Below are positions 1 through 7,504 of a stretch of DNA of 64,000 bases, one piece after another (positions within the stretch are counted from its first letter, which is position 1; each line of letters opens with the position of its first letter). Source of the DNA: Calditrichota bacterium (GTDB lineage: Bacteria; Calditrichota; Calditrichia; Calditrichales; Calditrichaceae); assembly GCA_024278755.1 (NCBI GenBank), contig JAJRSO010000020.1, positions 83,174 to 147,173 on the forward strand, read 5' to 3'. Position numbers and translations under genes: made by a program. The notes under the pieces were generated by a model, which worked only from the letters and a program-made list of their open reading frames with translations, made no database searches and was not told the origin of the DNA.

Positions 1-670
1 TATTTATCTTTGTTCCCACAGAATAGTCAGGATGAAAAAGAATCCGTTGTCCGGAATCAAAAAACCAAAATATATGACGTTTTTTTTCAAATAACGAATA
101 GTTATTAAATAGGTTCTTTATAGCAATGGTAAATACTAAAACGCCCTTTAACGTATTTTGTGTGCCAAGAATAGGCAGCGCAATGAGAATGCCTCTCTGA
201 CCGTCATACGCTTCTGAAAAAGAAATGTATTCATAAACCGGCTTGTCTTTTAATTCCTGCCGGATTTTTTTATAATAATTATGCCTGGAATAATCTTTTC
301 CTTTCGTGGTGACGGCTTTTAACGAAAACGTAACAATCCCTTTGGCATTAAGTATGGTGATATCGGTTACATGTAAATTTTTTATAAATCCAAATGTCTC
401 CCGAATCAGTGGCTCTGCCTTTTTAATATTTAGTTGTTTAATTGCCGACGCTTTAGCGAGGAGGTCTATCTCTCGTTCCAGCAGAGTAATTTTTTCTTCA
501 ATTCCTATTGCCATTTGCTTTGCTAACAAATCCTGTTCATTCTTAAACTGTTTAATTCCAAAAGCGCGGGTTTCCCGATGAATGTTATAAATCAGGTAGC
601 CCAATCCGATTAAAACGACGACAAAAGAGATTAATATTATTTTTATAGATTTTTGAACAGTCGAATTCAT
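1..670 (-). CDS. Cache-domain membrane sensor, N-terminal part (runs off left edge)
   Basis: A frame opens with ATG at 670 and stays open on the reverse strand to base 1, so only about the first 223 residues are present. An AGGT ribosome site lies about seven bases upstream. Residues about 8-30 (SIKIILISFVVVLIGLGYL) form one membrane segment. A predicted coiled stretch follows, and then a region with the look of a periplasmic Cache sensor, including KDYSRHNYYKKIR and the later EYISFSEAYDGQRG. Such N-termini usually sit on histidine kinases, methyl-accepting proteins or diguanylate cyclases. The output domain lies outside the window, so the class cannot be decided. It is transcribed divergently from the lipoprotein gene at 898. 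Confidence 0.75.
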   Translation of the reverse strand, partial: MNSTVQKSIKIILISFVVVLIGLGYLIYNIHRETRAFGIKQFKNEQDLLAKQMAIGIEEKITLLEREIDLLAKASAIKQLNIKKAEPLIRETFGFIKNLHVTDITILNAKGIVTFSLKAVTTKGKDYSRHNYYKKIRQELKDKPVYEYISFSEAYDGQRGILIALPILGTQNTLKGVLVFTIAIKNLFNNYSLFEKKRHIFWFFDSGQRILFHPDYSVGTKIN

Positions 671-897
671 ACTTTTACCTATCAGGTTTCATACCACAAT
701 ATAAACAAATTTGAGCTTTTTGAATATTTTTTTTCAATGAAAATAACCATCCGGGCTGGGAAAGCCCTTCATAAACTCCTGCAATCCGAAATAGGGAACA
801 GACTTTTTCCGTTTAAGCGGAGTAAACCGGATAACAGCAAGAAAAATATTTGAAAATTGGATGTGCATTTTATGCATAGTTTTCTTATTTTGCGCAG

Positions 898-1908
898 GTG
901 AAAGGAAAAAAAATACAGGTTTACCCGTACAGTTTTTTTTATTTGAAGATATTTGCACTAGCGGCTCTCTTTCTCTTTTCGGGATGTTTGCAGGATGTTC
1001 CGCATAGTAATCCGCTCGACCCGAAAAATAACAACGGTACGTTTACGTTAAGCGGCAAGGTGTTTACGTATTATCATCCGCGCACGCCCATAAGCAGCGT
1101 TCAGTTGTTACTGGTGCCAGGCAGCCATATTTCCCGTACATCGGACGATGGTTCATTCGTAATAAAGAATGTAAAAAAAGGGCAGTACGTACTGAAATAC
1201 GGCGCCGAAGGCTATCAGCGGGATTCGTTTGCGGTAAATATTTCATCCAATATTATTTTTGATTTACATTTAAACGGACTTCCTTATTTTATTAACAATT
1301 CCGTAATCACACACCATGTTGCCCGCTGGTTTCCGCTGGAAGATATTTATTATCTGGATTTACTGACACGTGTAAACGATTTGGACGGCCCCGGCGATAT
1401 TAAAAATGTATTTTATACACTTCCGGATATGACTTTAAGTGATACCCTAAATCCCGGGTTACAGACAGGTGTTTTCTCCGAAACCCTGTTTGAAAAGGAT
1501 TTATCCGTAACATCGGTACAGGAATTGATGGGACGCCCTTTTTATTTTCGGGTGGAAGATGAGCCCGGTGCGGCGGTTGTGTCGCAGCCAATTTATTTAA
1601 CGCGCATTATCGAAAAATCGGCGTCTGTTGTCAGTCCCTCCGAGCTGCAAACAGTTCAGTCCGATTCCATCGATTTTCGGTGGCAGTTAAACACACTGCC
1701 GTATTCTTATACATTACGAATTGATATTTTTGCCATTAATGCCGGCATTCCCGTCGCCGTGGAATCAATTTCTGATATTCCGGCAGAGCGGCAGGATTGG
1801 TCGTACTCGTCTTCGCTTACCGCCGGTGATTATTTTTGGACCGTAACCATTGTGGACAGATATGGAAACAGCAGTCGTTCCAAAGAGGGTGTTTTTAATG
1901 TGCCCTAA
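898..1908 (+). CDS. Lipoprotein with carboxypeptidase-regulatory-like domain
   Basis: A 336-residue protein of unknown specific role. The start is GTG at 898. The N-terminus is positively charged, then hydrophobic, and ends in a lipobox (LFSGC, Cys30), so it should be a lipid-anchored envelope protein. Residues about 50-110 (SGKVFTYY...SDDGSFVIKNVKKGQYVLKYGAEGY) look like the small beta-sandwich of carboxypeptidase-regulatory or CarboxypepD_reg-like domains. The last hundred residues look like a fibronectin-type beta-sandwich. It is first in a same-strand run that continues, after 23 bases, into the sigma-54 activator gene. A surface or periplasmic scaffold role is inference from these folds only. 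Confidence 0.7.
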   Translation: MKGKKIQVYPYSFFYLKIFALAALFLFSGCLQDVPHSNPLDPKNNNGTFTLSGKVFTYYHPRTPISSVQLLLVPGSHISRTSDDGSFVIKNVKKGQYVLKYGAEGYQRDSFAVNISSNIIFDLHLNGLPYFINNSVITHHVARWFPLEDIYYLDLLTRVNDLDGPGDIKNVFYTLPDMTLSDTLNPGLQTGVFSETLFEKDLSVTSVQELMGRPFYFRVEDEPGAAVVSQPIYLTRIIEKSASVVSPSELQTVQSDSIDFRWQLNTLPYSYTLRIDIFAINAGIPVAVESISDIPAERQDWSYSSSLTAGDYFWTVTIVDRYGNSSRSKEGVFNVP

Positions 1909-1931
1909 GATAAAAACTGAAAGGATAATCC

Positions 1932-3407
1932 ATGTCGTTAACAATGCCGTATGAAACATTACTGCGTATCAGTGAAGAGATAAATGCTGTCCATGATATC
2001 AATACATTGCTGGAACGCATTATGGATTTGGCGCTGGAAACACTAAAGGCCGGGCGCGGTTTTATTTTACTAAAAAACAGTTCGGACACGACAAGTTACG
2101 AGGTTGTTACTATGCGTAATATTAGTCGTGAATCGGTTGCATCCATCCGCGATTTATCAACCAGCGTTGTGAATCAGGTATTGGAATCCGGCGAGGCCCT
2201 ACTCAGTTTGGACGCCCAGGCCGATAACCGGTTTGCCGGCGCCGAAAGTATTGTAATGCAGCAAATTAAATCGGTTATGTGTACACCTTTAAAAACGGAA
2301 ACCCGATCGTTAGGTGCCATTTATGTGGACAGCCGCGCCGCAGCACGCCGGTTTGATAAAGAAAGTTTAACCTTTTTACAGGCTTTTGCCGGGCAGGCGG
2401 CCCTTGCCATCAGCAATACGCGTTTGATGGAAGAGCTGCAAACGGAAAATAAAAAATTAAAAAAACAAATTGTATCCGGCGGGCTTTTTCCGGAAATCAT
2501 CGGGAAAAGTGCACCGATGATAAAAATTTATGACCTGATCCGTGATGTGGCCGATTCGACGGCTTCCATACTTATTGAAGGAGAGAGTGGAACGGGAAAG
2601 GAACTGGTGGCCCGCGCTCTGCATGTACATTCTTCGCGCAGCAATCATCCCTTTTTACCTATTTTCTGCGGAAGCATGGCGGAGAATCTTTTGGAAAGCG
2701 AATTATTCGGACATAAAAAAGGCGCTTTTACGGGCGCATCCGAAAACAAATCCGGCCTGTTCGAAGAGGCGCATATGGGGACTCTGTTTTTAGATGAAAT
2801 CGCCGATATCAGTATGAATATTCAGACAAAACTATTACGCGTTATTCAGGAAGGCGAAACAAAACGGGTGGGAGACAATCAGTTGCGTCACGTGGATGTG
2901 CGCATCCTTTCGGCCACGAATAAAGATTTGTGGAAAGAAGTGGAAGCCGGTAATTTTCGTGAGGATTTATATTTTAGGCTGAATGTGATCGATATTAAAA
3001 TGCCCCCGTTGCGCGAACGAACGGATGATATCCCTCTGCTTTGCGCACATTTTTTAAAAAAGTATGCACAAAAAAACAAGAAAAATGTAAAACGTATTTC
3101 ACCACAGGCGATTCGCACTCTGCAAGCCTACGGTTGGCCGGGTAATGTAAGAGAATTAGAGAATGCCGTAGAACGGGCTGTTATTTTTGCGCGTAGTTCG
3201 GAACTGGGCCCGGAGCTTTTTCAGATGCGTAAAAGTGAGGCGAAGCTCCCTATTGGAAAGTCTTTAAAAGAGATCAATAAATTTGCTATCCTGCAAACCA
3301 TAAAAATGGTTGACGGAAACCGAACCAGGGCGGCAGAAATCCTCGGCGTTTCACGGCGCTGGCTACAATATCAGTTAAAGGAATGGGGTATGGTGGATGG
3401 TAATTAA
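1932..3407 (+). CDS. Sigma-54-dependent transcriptional activator with GAF sensor domain
   Basis: A 491-residue bacterial enhancer-binding protein. Residues about 15-165 form a GAF domain, the usual site for small-ligand sensing. Residues about 188-420 are the AAA+ motor, with Walker A GESGTGKE at 217-224, the sigma-54 contact loop GAFTGA at 264-269 and Walker B LFLDEI at 285-290. The C-terminus (about 447-487, DGNRTRAAEILGVSRRWLQ) is a Fis-type helix-turn-helix. There is no receiver domain, so control is probably by ligand or by a partner protein rather than by a histidine kinase. Its end overlaps the start of the kinase gene by 11 bases, which implies translational coupling. A consensus sigma-54 promoter lies just after that kinase gene, at 5014, and is the obvious candidate target. 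Confidence 0.93.
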   Translation: MSLTMPYETLLRISEEINAVHDINTLLERIMDLALETLKAGRGFILLKNSSDTTSYEVVTMRNISRESVASIRDLSTSVVNQVLESGEALLSLDAQADNRFAGAESIVMQQIKSVMCTPLKTETRSLGAIYVDSRAAARRFDKESLTFLQAFAGQAALAISNTRLMEELQTENKKLKKQIVSGGLFPEIIGKSAPMIKIYDLIRDVADSTASILIEGESGTGKELVARALHVHSSRSNHPFLPIFCGSMAENLLESELFGHKKGAFTGASENKSGLFEEAHMGTLFLDEIADISMNIQTKLLRVIQEGETKRVGDNQLRHVDVRILSATNKDLWKEVEAGNFREDLYFRLNVIDIKMPPLRERTDDIPLLCAHFLKKYAQKNKKNVKRISPQAIRTLQAYGWPGNVRELENAVERAVIFARSSELGPELFQMRKSEAKLPIGKSLKEINKFAILQTIKMVDGNRTRAAEILGVSRRWLQYQLKEWGMVDGN

Positions 3408-5013
3408 AGGGTATACAATAATTCGCGAAATCAACCGCGGACCCATTACCACGGTATACCAGGCTCGGCAGGAAGCGCTTGACCGTTCGGCACTGTTAAA
3501 AATACTCAATGTTCAGTGGAAAAATGAGCGCGATTTGATTGCCCGTTTCCGGCGGGAAGCAAAGATTTGCGCCCGGCTCCACCATCCCAATATTGTAACC
3601 GTTTATGATTTTGGCACCGGCACAGAGCAGTTTTATATCTCTATGGAGTTTGTGGAAGGACAATCGCTGGCGGATTTAATTCGGGATTATGCCCCGTTAC
3701 CGATTGCGGTGGTTGTTTATCTGATTTATGAGATTCTGAATGGACTGGATTATGCGCACCGCCATGGTGTGATTCACCGGGATATAAAACCTTCAAATAT
3801 CATGCTCAGCGCAGACGGCGCAGTAAAGATATCCGATTTTGGCATGGCGATGATTTCCGGAATTCCCGGCATTACCGAACAAGGGGATGCCGTGGGTTCG
3901 CCGGCATATATTTCGCCAGAGCAGGCCCTGGGAAAAGAAATAACGGCAAATAGCGATCTTTTTAGTTTAGGCGTAACAATTTACGAAATGATTAACGGTT
4001 CCTCGCCATTTAAAGGGGCTAATATTGCCGAGTCGATTAATAAAACTCTAAATGAAGAACCGTTGCCATTAAATGTGATAAATAAAGGAACTCCCGATTG
4101 GCTTTCGCAAATGGTAGCGGGAATGTTGCAAAAGAAAGCAAAAGACCGGGTAGCCGACTGTGCGCAGCTATTAGAGCAACTGCAAGGTGTAGGGCAAACG
4201 GATGCGGCGGGTATGGCGGCGTATTTAAAAAATCCTCAGCCGTTAAATGTAGTCGCAGATCCGGTTCCGGCTGAGGCATTACCTGTTCCGAAACGTAAAT
4301 GGATTTACGGCTTTGTGGCCGTGCTTTTTGTTATCGGTCTAATTCTTTTCGTTAATCAATACCGTCAAAACGGATTGATGCCGCCTCCTTTTGTTGCAGA
4401 TAGTTTACAGGAAATAACGCAGGAAAATCCGAAAGAAAACCCACCGGCCGGCGAGTTAACGATTCGGACAGAAGATAAACGCATTAAAAAACCACAAAAC
4501 AAAACAATTAACAAGACGGCCGTTCCTGAGAGCAATAGACGCATGAACAGGGTGATTGCACCGGGAAAAGAAAAACATGTTAATCTGTCGGAAGAGGCGG
4601 GTCTGTTTGTTATTTGCAATCCTTGGGCCGAGATTTATGTTGACGGAGAAAAAATAGACACGACACCTTTAAACGAAGCCTTTTTCCTGACAGCAGGATT
4701 TCATTCAATTGAATTAAAAAACCCAAACTATAAAACATATCTAAGACGGATTGAGTTAAACGACGGACAAACGGATACGCTGCGTGTGACCTTGTTGCCG
4801 CAAAGCGGTGCACTGGAATTACGTGTGCATCCCTGGGCAAAGGTTTATATAGATAATGCTTATTACGAAACAACCCCGCTGACCAAACCGATTGCACTCA
4901 CTGCGGGCATACATGTATTGCGTTATGAAAACCCAAATTTCGCGGCAATCCGAGATACGGTTGAAATTATTTCGGGAGAAACAATACAAAAAAGAGTACG
5001 TTTTGGAAAGTGA
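3397..5013 (+). CDS. Membrane Ser/Thr protein kinase with two PEGA domains
   Basis: A 538-residue Hanks-type kinase. The N-terminal catalytic domain has Lys35 (ALLKIL), HRDIKPSN at 127-134 and DFG at 147-149, so it should be active. The glycine-rich loop is degenerate (NRGPITTV, one glycine). A single membrane segment spans about 302-320 (IYGFVAVLFVIGLILFV), followed by a charged linker. Two PEGA-type beta repeats follow at about 401-467 and 470-537 (NPWAEIYVDGEKIDTTPL; HPWAKVYIDNAYYETTPL). The kinase is therefore cytoplasmic and the PEGA repeats are probably periplasmic. The overlap with the sigma-54 activator gene suggests the two act together, for instance by phosphorylating the activator. 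That link is inference. Confidence 0.92.
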   Translation: MVIKGYTIIREINRGPITTVYQARQEALDRSALLKILNVQWKNERDLIARFRREAKICARLHHPNIVTVYDFGTGTEQFYISMEFVEGQSLADLIRDYAPLPIAVVVYLIYEILNGLDYAHRHGVIHRDIKPSNIMLSADGAVKISDFGMAMISGIPGITEQGDAVGSPAYISPEQALGKEITANSDLFSLGVTIYEMINGSSPFKGANIAESINKTLNEEPLPLNVINKGTPDWLSQMVAGMLQKKAKDRVADCAQLLEQLQGVGQTDAAGMAAYLKNPQPLNVVADPVPAEALPVPKRKWIYGFVAVLFVIGLILFVNQYRQNGLMPPPFVADSLQEITQENPKENPPAGELTIRTEDKRIKKPQNKTINKTAVPESNRRMNRVIAPGKEKHVNLSEEAGLFVICNPWAEIYVDGEKIDTTPLNEAFFLTAGFHSIELKNPNYKTYLRRIELNDGQTDTLRVTLLPQSGALELRVHPWAKVYIDNAYYETTPLTKPIALTAGIHVLRYENPNFAAIRDTVEIISGETIQKRVRFGK

Positions 5014-5029
5014 TGGCACTGAACTTGCA
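5014..5029 (+). promoter_or_regulatory. Sigma-54 (-24/-12) promoter
   Basis: TGGCAC, five bases, then TTGCA is an exact match to the sigma-54 consensus elements with correct spacing. It begins one base after the stop codon of the kinase gene. The predicted transcription start would fall about 20 bases before the kelch gene's ATG at 5063. The closest gene for an activator of this promoter type is at 1932. Binding sites for that activator were not identified. Confidence 0.8.
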
Positions 5030-5062
5030 TAAAACAGATCGCATACTATTCGAGGTTCATAG

Positions 5063-6313
5063 ATGAACAATAAAAGACGGTTTATCTTTACTATTGTCCT
5101 TATTCTAATCCCGCTTTTTATACAGGCCCAGGGCTGGACCAGTGTACATATGATGCATATGCCGCGAGGAGGCGCTTCGGCCGTAAAGTGGGGAAATTAT
5201 ATATATGTCTTTGGAGGCAAAACAAAAAATAACAGAGTGTTAAACTCTGTTGAACGTTTTGACCTCTCCACCGGTTTCTGGGATAAAAAAACGGTGCGAA
5301 GCTTTGATAAGGCGCGTTATGACGCGGCCGCTGTGGCCTTTGAAAATAAGATATATCTTATTGGCGGGAAAGATGAAGCGGAAGTGTTTGATGATGTCCA
5401 GATTTATGATCCTGTGCAAAATACGTGGACAGAAGCGCATGATCTGCACAAAGAGCGGGAGGGATTTGCTATTGCTATTCTGGATAGCCACATCTATGTT
5501 CTTGGTGGCCGAAAAGAACAATCGTCGCTCATTAAAGATATCGAATGGTATAACGAGGAAGACGATAAATGGGAAGAAGCCAACTGGGAAATGAATAATC
5601 GCCGGGCCGATCTGTTTTCGGCCGCTTACGACAATCATTTTTATATGTTTGGCGGTTACTATTACGGATTGACAAAATCCAGTTACAGTGCAACGCAAGC
5701 ACAATGGGGATATTACTGGCAGAGTGGCCCGGATTTAAGCGTGAGCAGGATGTATGGCGCTTCCGTTCGTATTGACGATAAAATTTATATGTTGGGCGGG
5801 GAAACGACCGGCGGTAAAACCGACATGGTAGAGGTGTTTGATATATCTGATAACGAAATTTCAACCCTAACAGGGTTAGATAATCCGCGCAGCGGAATGG
5901 CCGGAGTAGCTGTAGGCGATACAATATATATTATCGGCGGTTTTGAAGGTAATAGCGATACGCCTGTTTCAAAAGTAGCGTACAAAGTGTATAGTCCAAC
6001 GTCAATCGGAACGAGCCATGGCCTGTCAATTCCGGATAGCCGGTTACTTGTTTCGGGTTATCCGAATCCATTTAACGGTTCCGTTTCTCTACGGGCGCTA
6101 ATTCCACGCAGCGGATTGTATAAAATGGAAATCTTTGATATTAATGGGAAATTAGTGAAAACGATTTCCGATACATATATCCGCGCAGGATCGCACCGGT
6201 TTATCTGGAACGCATCGAATAATAACTTGAATTTAATCTCTACCGGTGTATATTTCTTCGTTGTTCGTTCTTCACGGGAAATTCAGAAATTTAAAATGGT
6301 CTATGTTAAATAG
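5063..6313 (+). CDS. Secreted kelch-repeat protein with type IX sorting domain
   Basis: A 416-residue exported protein. The first 22 residues are a signal peptide (FIFTIVLILIPLFIQAQ). Residues about 30-325 hold about six kelch blades with recurring motifs such as YIYVFGGK, KIYLIGGK, HIYVLGGR and TIYIIGGF, predicting one beta-propeller. The last 85 residues (SGYPNPFNGSVS... to FKMVYVK) are a type IX secretion sorting domain, so the protein should reach the cell surface. No enzymatic residues are evident, and kelch propellers usually bind proteins or sugars. A sigma-54 promoter lies 34 bases upstream of the start. The stop codon overlaps the start of the next gene, so the two are co-translated. 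Confidence 0.88.
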   Translation: MNNKRRFIFTIVLILIPLFIQAQGWTSVHMMHMPRGGASAVKWGNYIYVFGGKTKNNRVLNSVERFDLSTGFWDKKTVRSFDKARYDAAAVAFENKIYLIGGKDEAEVFDDVQIYDPVQNTWTEAHDLHKEREGFAIAILDSHIYVLGGRKEQSSLIKDIEWYNEEDDKWEEANWEMNNRRADLFSAAYDNHFYMFGGYYYGLTKSSYSATQAQWGYYWQSGPDLSVSRMYGASVRIDDKIYMLGGETTGGKTDMVEVFDISDNEISTLTGLDNPRSGMAGVAVGDTIYIIGGFEGNSDTPVSKVAYKVYSPTSIGTSHGLSIPDSRLLVSGYPNPFNGSVSLRALIPRSGLYKMEIFDINGKLVKTISDTYIRAGSHRFIWNASNNNLNLISTGVYFFVVRSSREIQKFKMVYVK

Positions 6314-7085
6314 AATATTTTTTTTTACCTTAATAGTTCTTCTGATTAATAGTGCCGGATTGCAAGCGCAATCGGCCGATAATCGTCCGCTTAAAGTAAA
6401 AAAATTATACGATAAACTTCAATTCGAAGAGGCTGTTAAGAGCGGTAGAGAGTCGCTGCGTAGGGGACGTTCTTATGACGGCGACGGACTGGCCTTGATC
6501 CACCGGTATATGGCCTATTCGTTTTTTAATCTTAGTGAACGTGATTCTGCCCGCGCACATTTCTTAACCCTTCTATCCATAAATCCTCAAACAGAACTGG
6601 ATATTGTCCGAACATCGCCTAAAATAATTGCTTTTTTTGAACAGGTGCGAAAAGAGTATGAACAGTTGAAATCAGAAAACAAAATTATTGCGGTTAAACA
6701 ATATGTTTTTGTAGATGATAAGCGTCCGGGAGCGGCTTGGCGGTCGGCGCTGTTTCCGGGTTGGGGACAGTACTATAAAAATCAAAAGACGAAAGCATAC
6801 TGGGCCAGCGGATTGTTTCTTGGCGGTGTTGTTCTTTCTGTAATTTCATATGCGCAGGAAGGCAGATATAAAGACCTGTATCTAAAGGAAACAGATTCAG
6901 ATAAAATAACTTCGGTTTATAATAGATACAATATGTATTCAAAAGCCCGCCGTTTTTTAAGCTACACAACAGCAGCCGTTTGGCTTACTTCTTTTGCCGA
7001 TGCTCTGTGGTCGGCATATCCCGGAATTTCCATACAGTCCGATGGGCAAGATAAGTTGTCATTTGCGTACCAAATACATTTCTAA
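6303..7085 (+). CDS. DUF5683-family envelope protein
   Basis: A 260-residue protein starting at ATG 6303, inside the last codons of the kelch gene (11-base overlap). A longer reading from 6246 is possible, but it would precede the signal peptide. The N-terminus (FFFTLIVLLINSAGLQAQ) is a signal sequence. Residues about 25-120 look like a helical TPR-type region (YDKLQFEEAVKSGRESL). The C-terminal half carries the DUF5683 hallmark RSALFPGWGQYYKNQKTKAY followed by two or three membrane segments. The function of this family is unknown; it is common in Bacteroidetes-like bacteria. Translational coupling to the kelch gene and the shared sigma-54 promoter suggest a joint role. Confidence 0.78.
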   Translation: MLNRIFFFTLIVLLINSAGLQAQSADNRPLKVKKLYDKLQFEEAVKSGRESLRRGRSYDGDGLALIHRYMAYSFFNLSERDSARAHFLTLLSINPQTELDIVRTSPKIIAFFEQVRKEYEQLKSENKIIAVKQYVFVDDKRPGAAWRSALFPGWGQYYKNQKTKAYWASGLFLGGVVLSVISYAQEGRYKDLYLKETDSDKITSVYNRYNMYSKARRFLSYTTAAVWLTSFADALWSAYPGISIQSDGQDKLSFAYQIHF

Positions 7086-7439
7086 TCCCCTGTAGTTAAA
7101 TTCTTTATGCCAACCTTTGTTTTCAGCATCTGTGCGATTTCCGCAATAGGCTGTTAATTGTTTATTCCGGAAAAATAAAATTATTTCGCAAAGCACCCTA
7201 AATAAAAAGATTAAAAAAAAATCCCCTTTCTTTGCGCATTGTGTGATGATACAATACTCAATTTATCCCGAGTAGTAAATATAAAGCCCGTTGGCTATTT
7301 ACGTAAGACGAAAACAGATTTAAAACTTGACTGAAGAATAGAATGATTCATTTGCCCAACGGAGGGCAATAAAAAAAGAGAAAGATAAGTGATTCTAAAC
7401 ACGCTGTGTGTGAGTAGATAAATCCCTTTTTATATAATA
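7086..7439. other. Non-coding space between convergent genes; possible structured RNA
   Basis: No convincing gene is present in either direction. A long-range pairing is possible between CCGTTGG (about 7287-7293) and CCAACGG (about 7354-7360), and GCC/GGC bases next to them could extend the stem. A promoter-like stretch with GATACAAT lies upstream near 7240, and a strong terminator hairpin follows at 7440. Together these could make a small RNA on the forward strand, but this is weak evidence. Confidence 0.25.
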
Positions 7440-7475
7440 AAAGAAAGGCTGGCCCGTGAGGGGCAGCCTTTCTTT
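7440..7475 (-). terminator. Bidirectional-looking intrinsic terminator
   Basis: AAAGAAAGGCTG (7440-7451) pairs perfectly with CAGCCTTTCTTT (7464-7475) around a 12-base loop that has a further CCC/GGG pairing. The T-rich flank on each strand allows use in both directions. It lies 30 bases past the stop of the reverse-strand gene at 7505. Confidence 0.8.
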
Positions 7476-7504
7476 ATTTACGGCAGTATTTGTTTTACGG
7501 ATAC

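Noticed and set aside
306..581. Forward reading frame inside the Cache sensor
   Set aside because: The reverse strand has a continuous sensor with a membrane segment and Cache-like sequence, so the forward frame is a shadow.
7266..7288. Shared element with 50340 (GAGTAGTAARTATAAAG)
   Set aside because: About 20 of 22 bases match, but in two AT-rich spacers of a 64-kb window this can occur by chance, and nothing around it is conserved.
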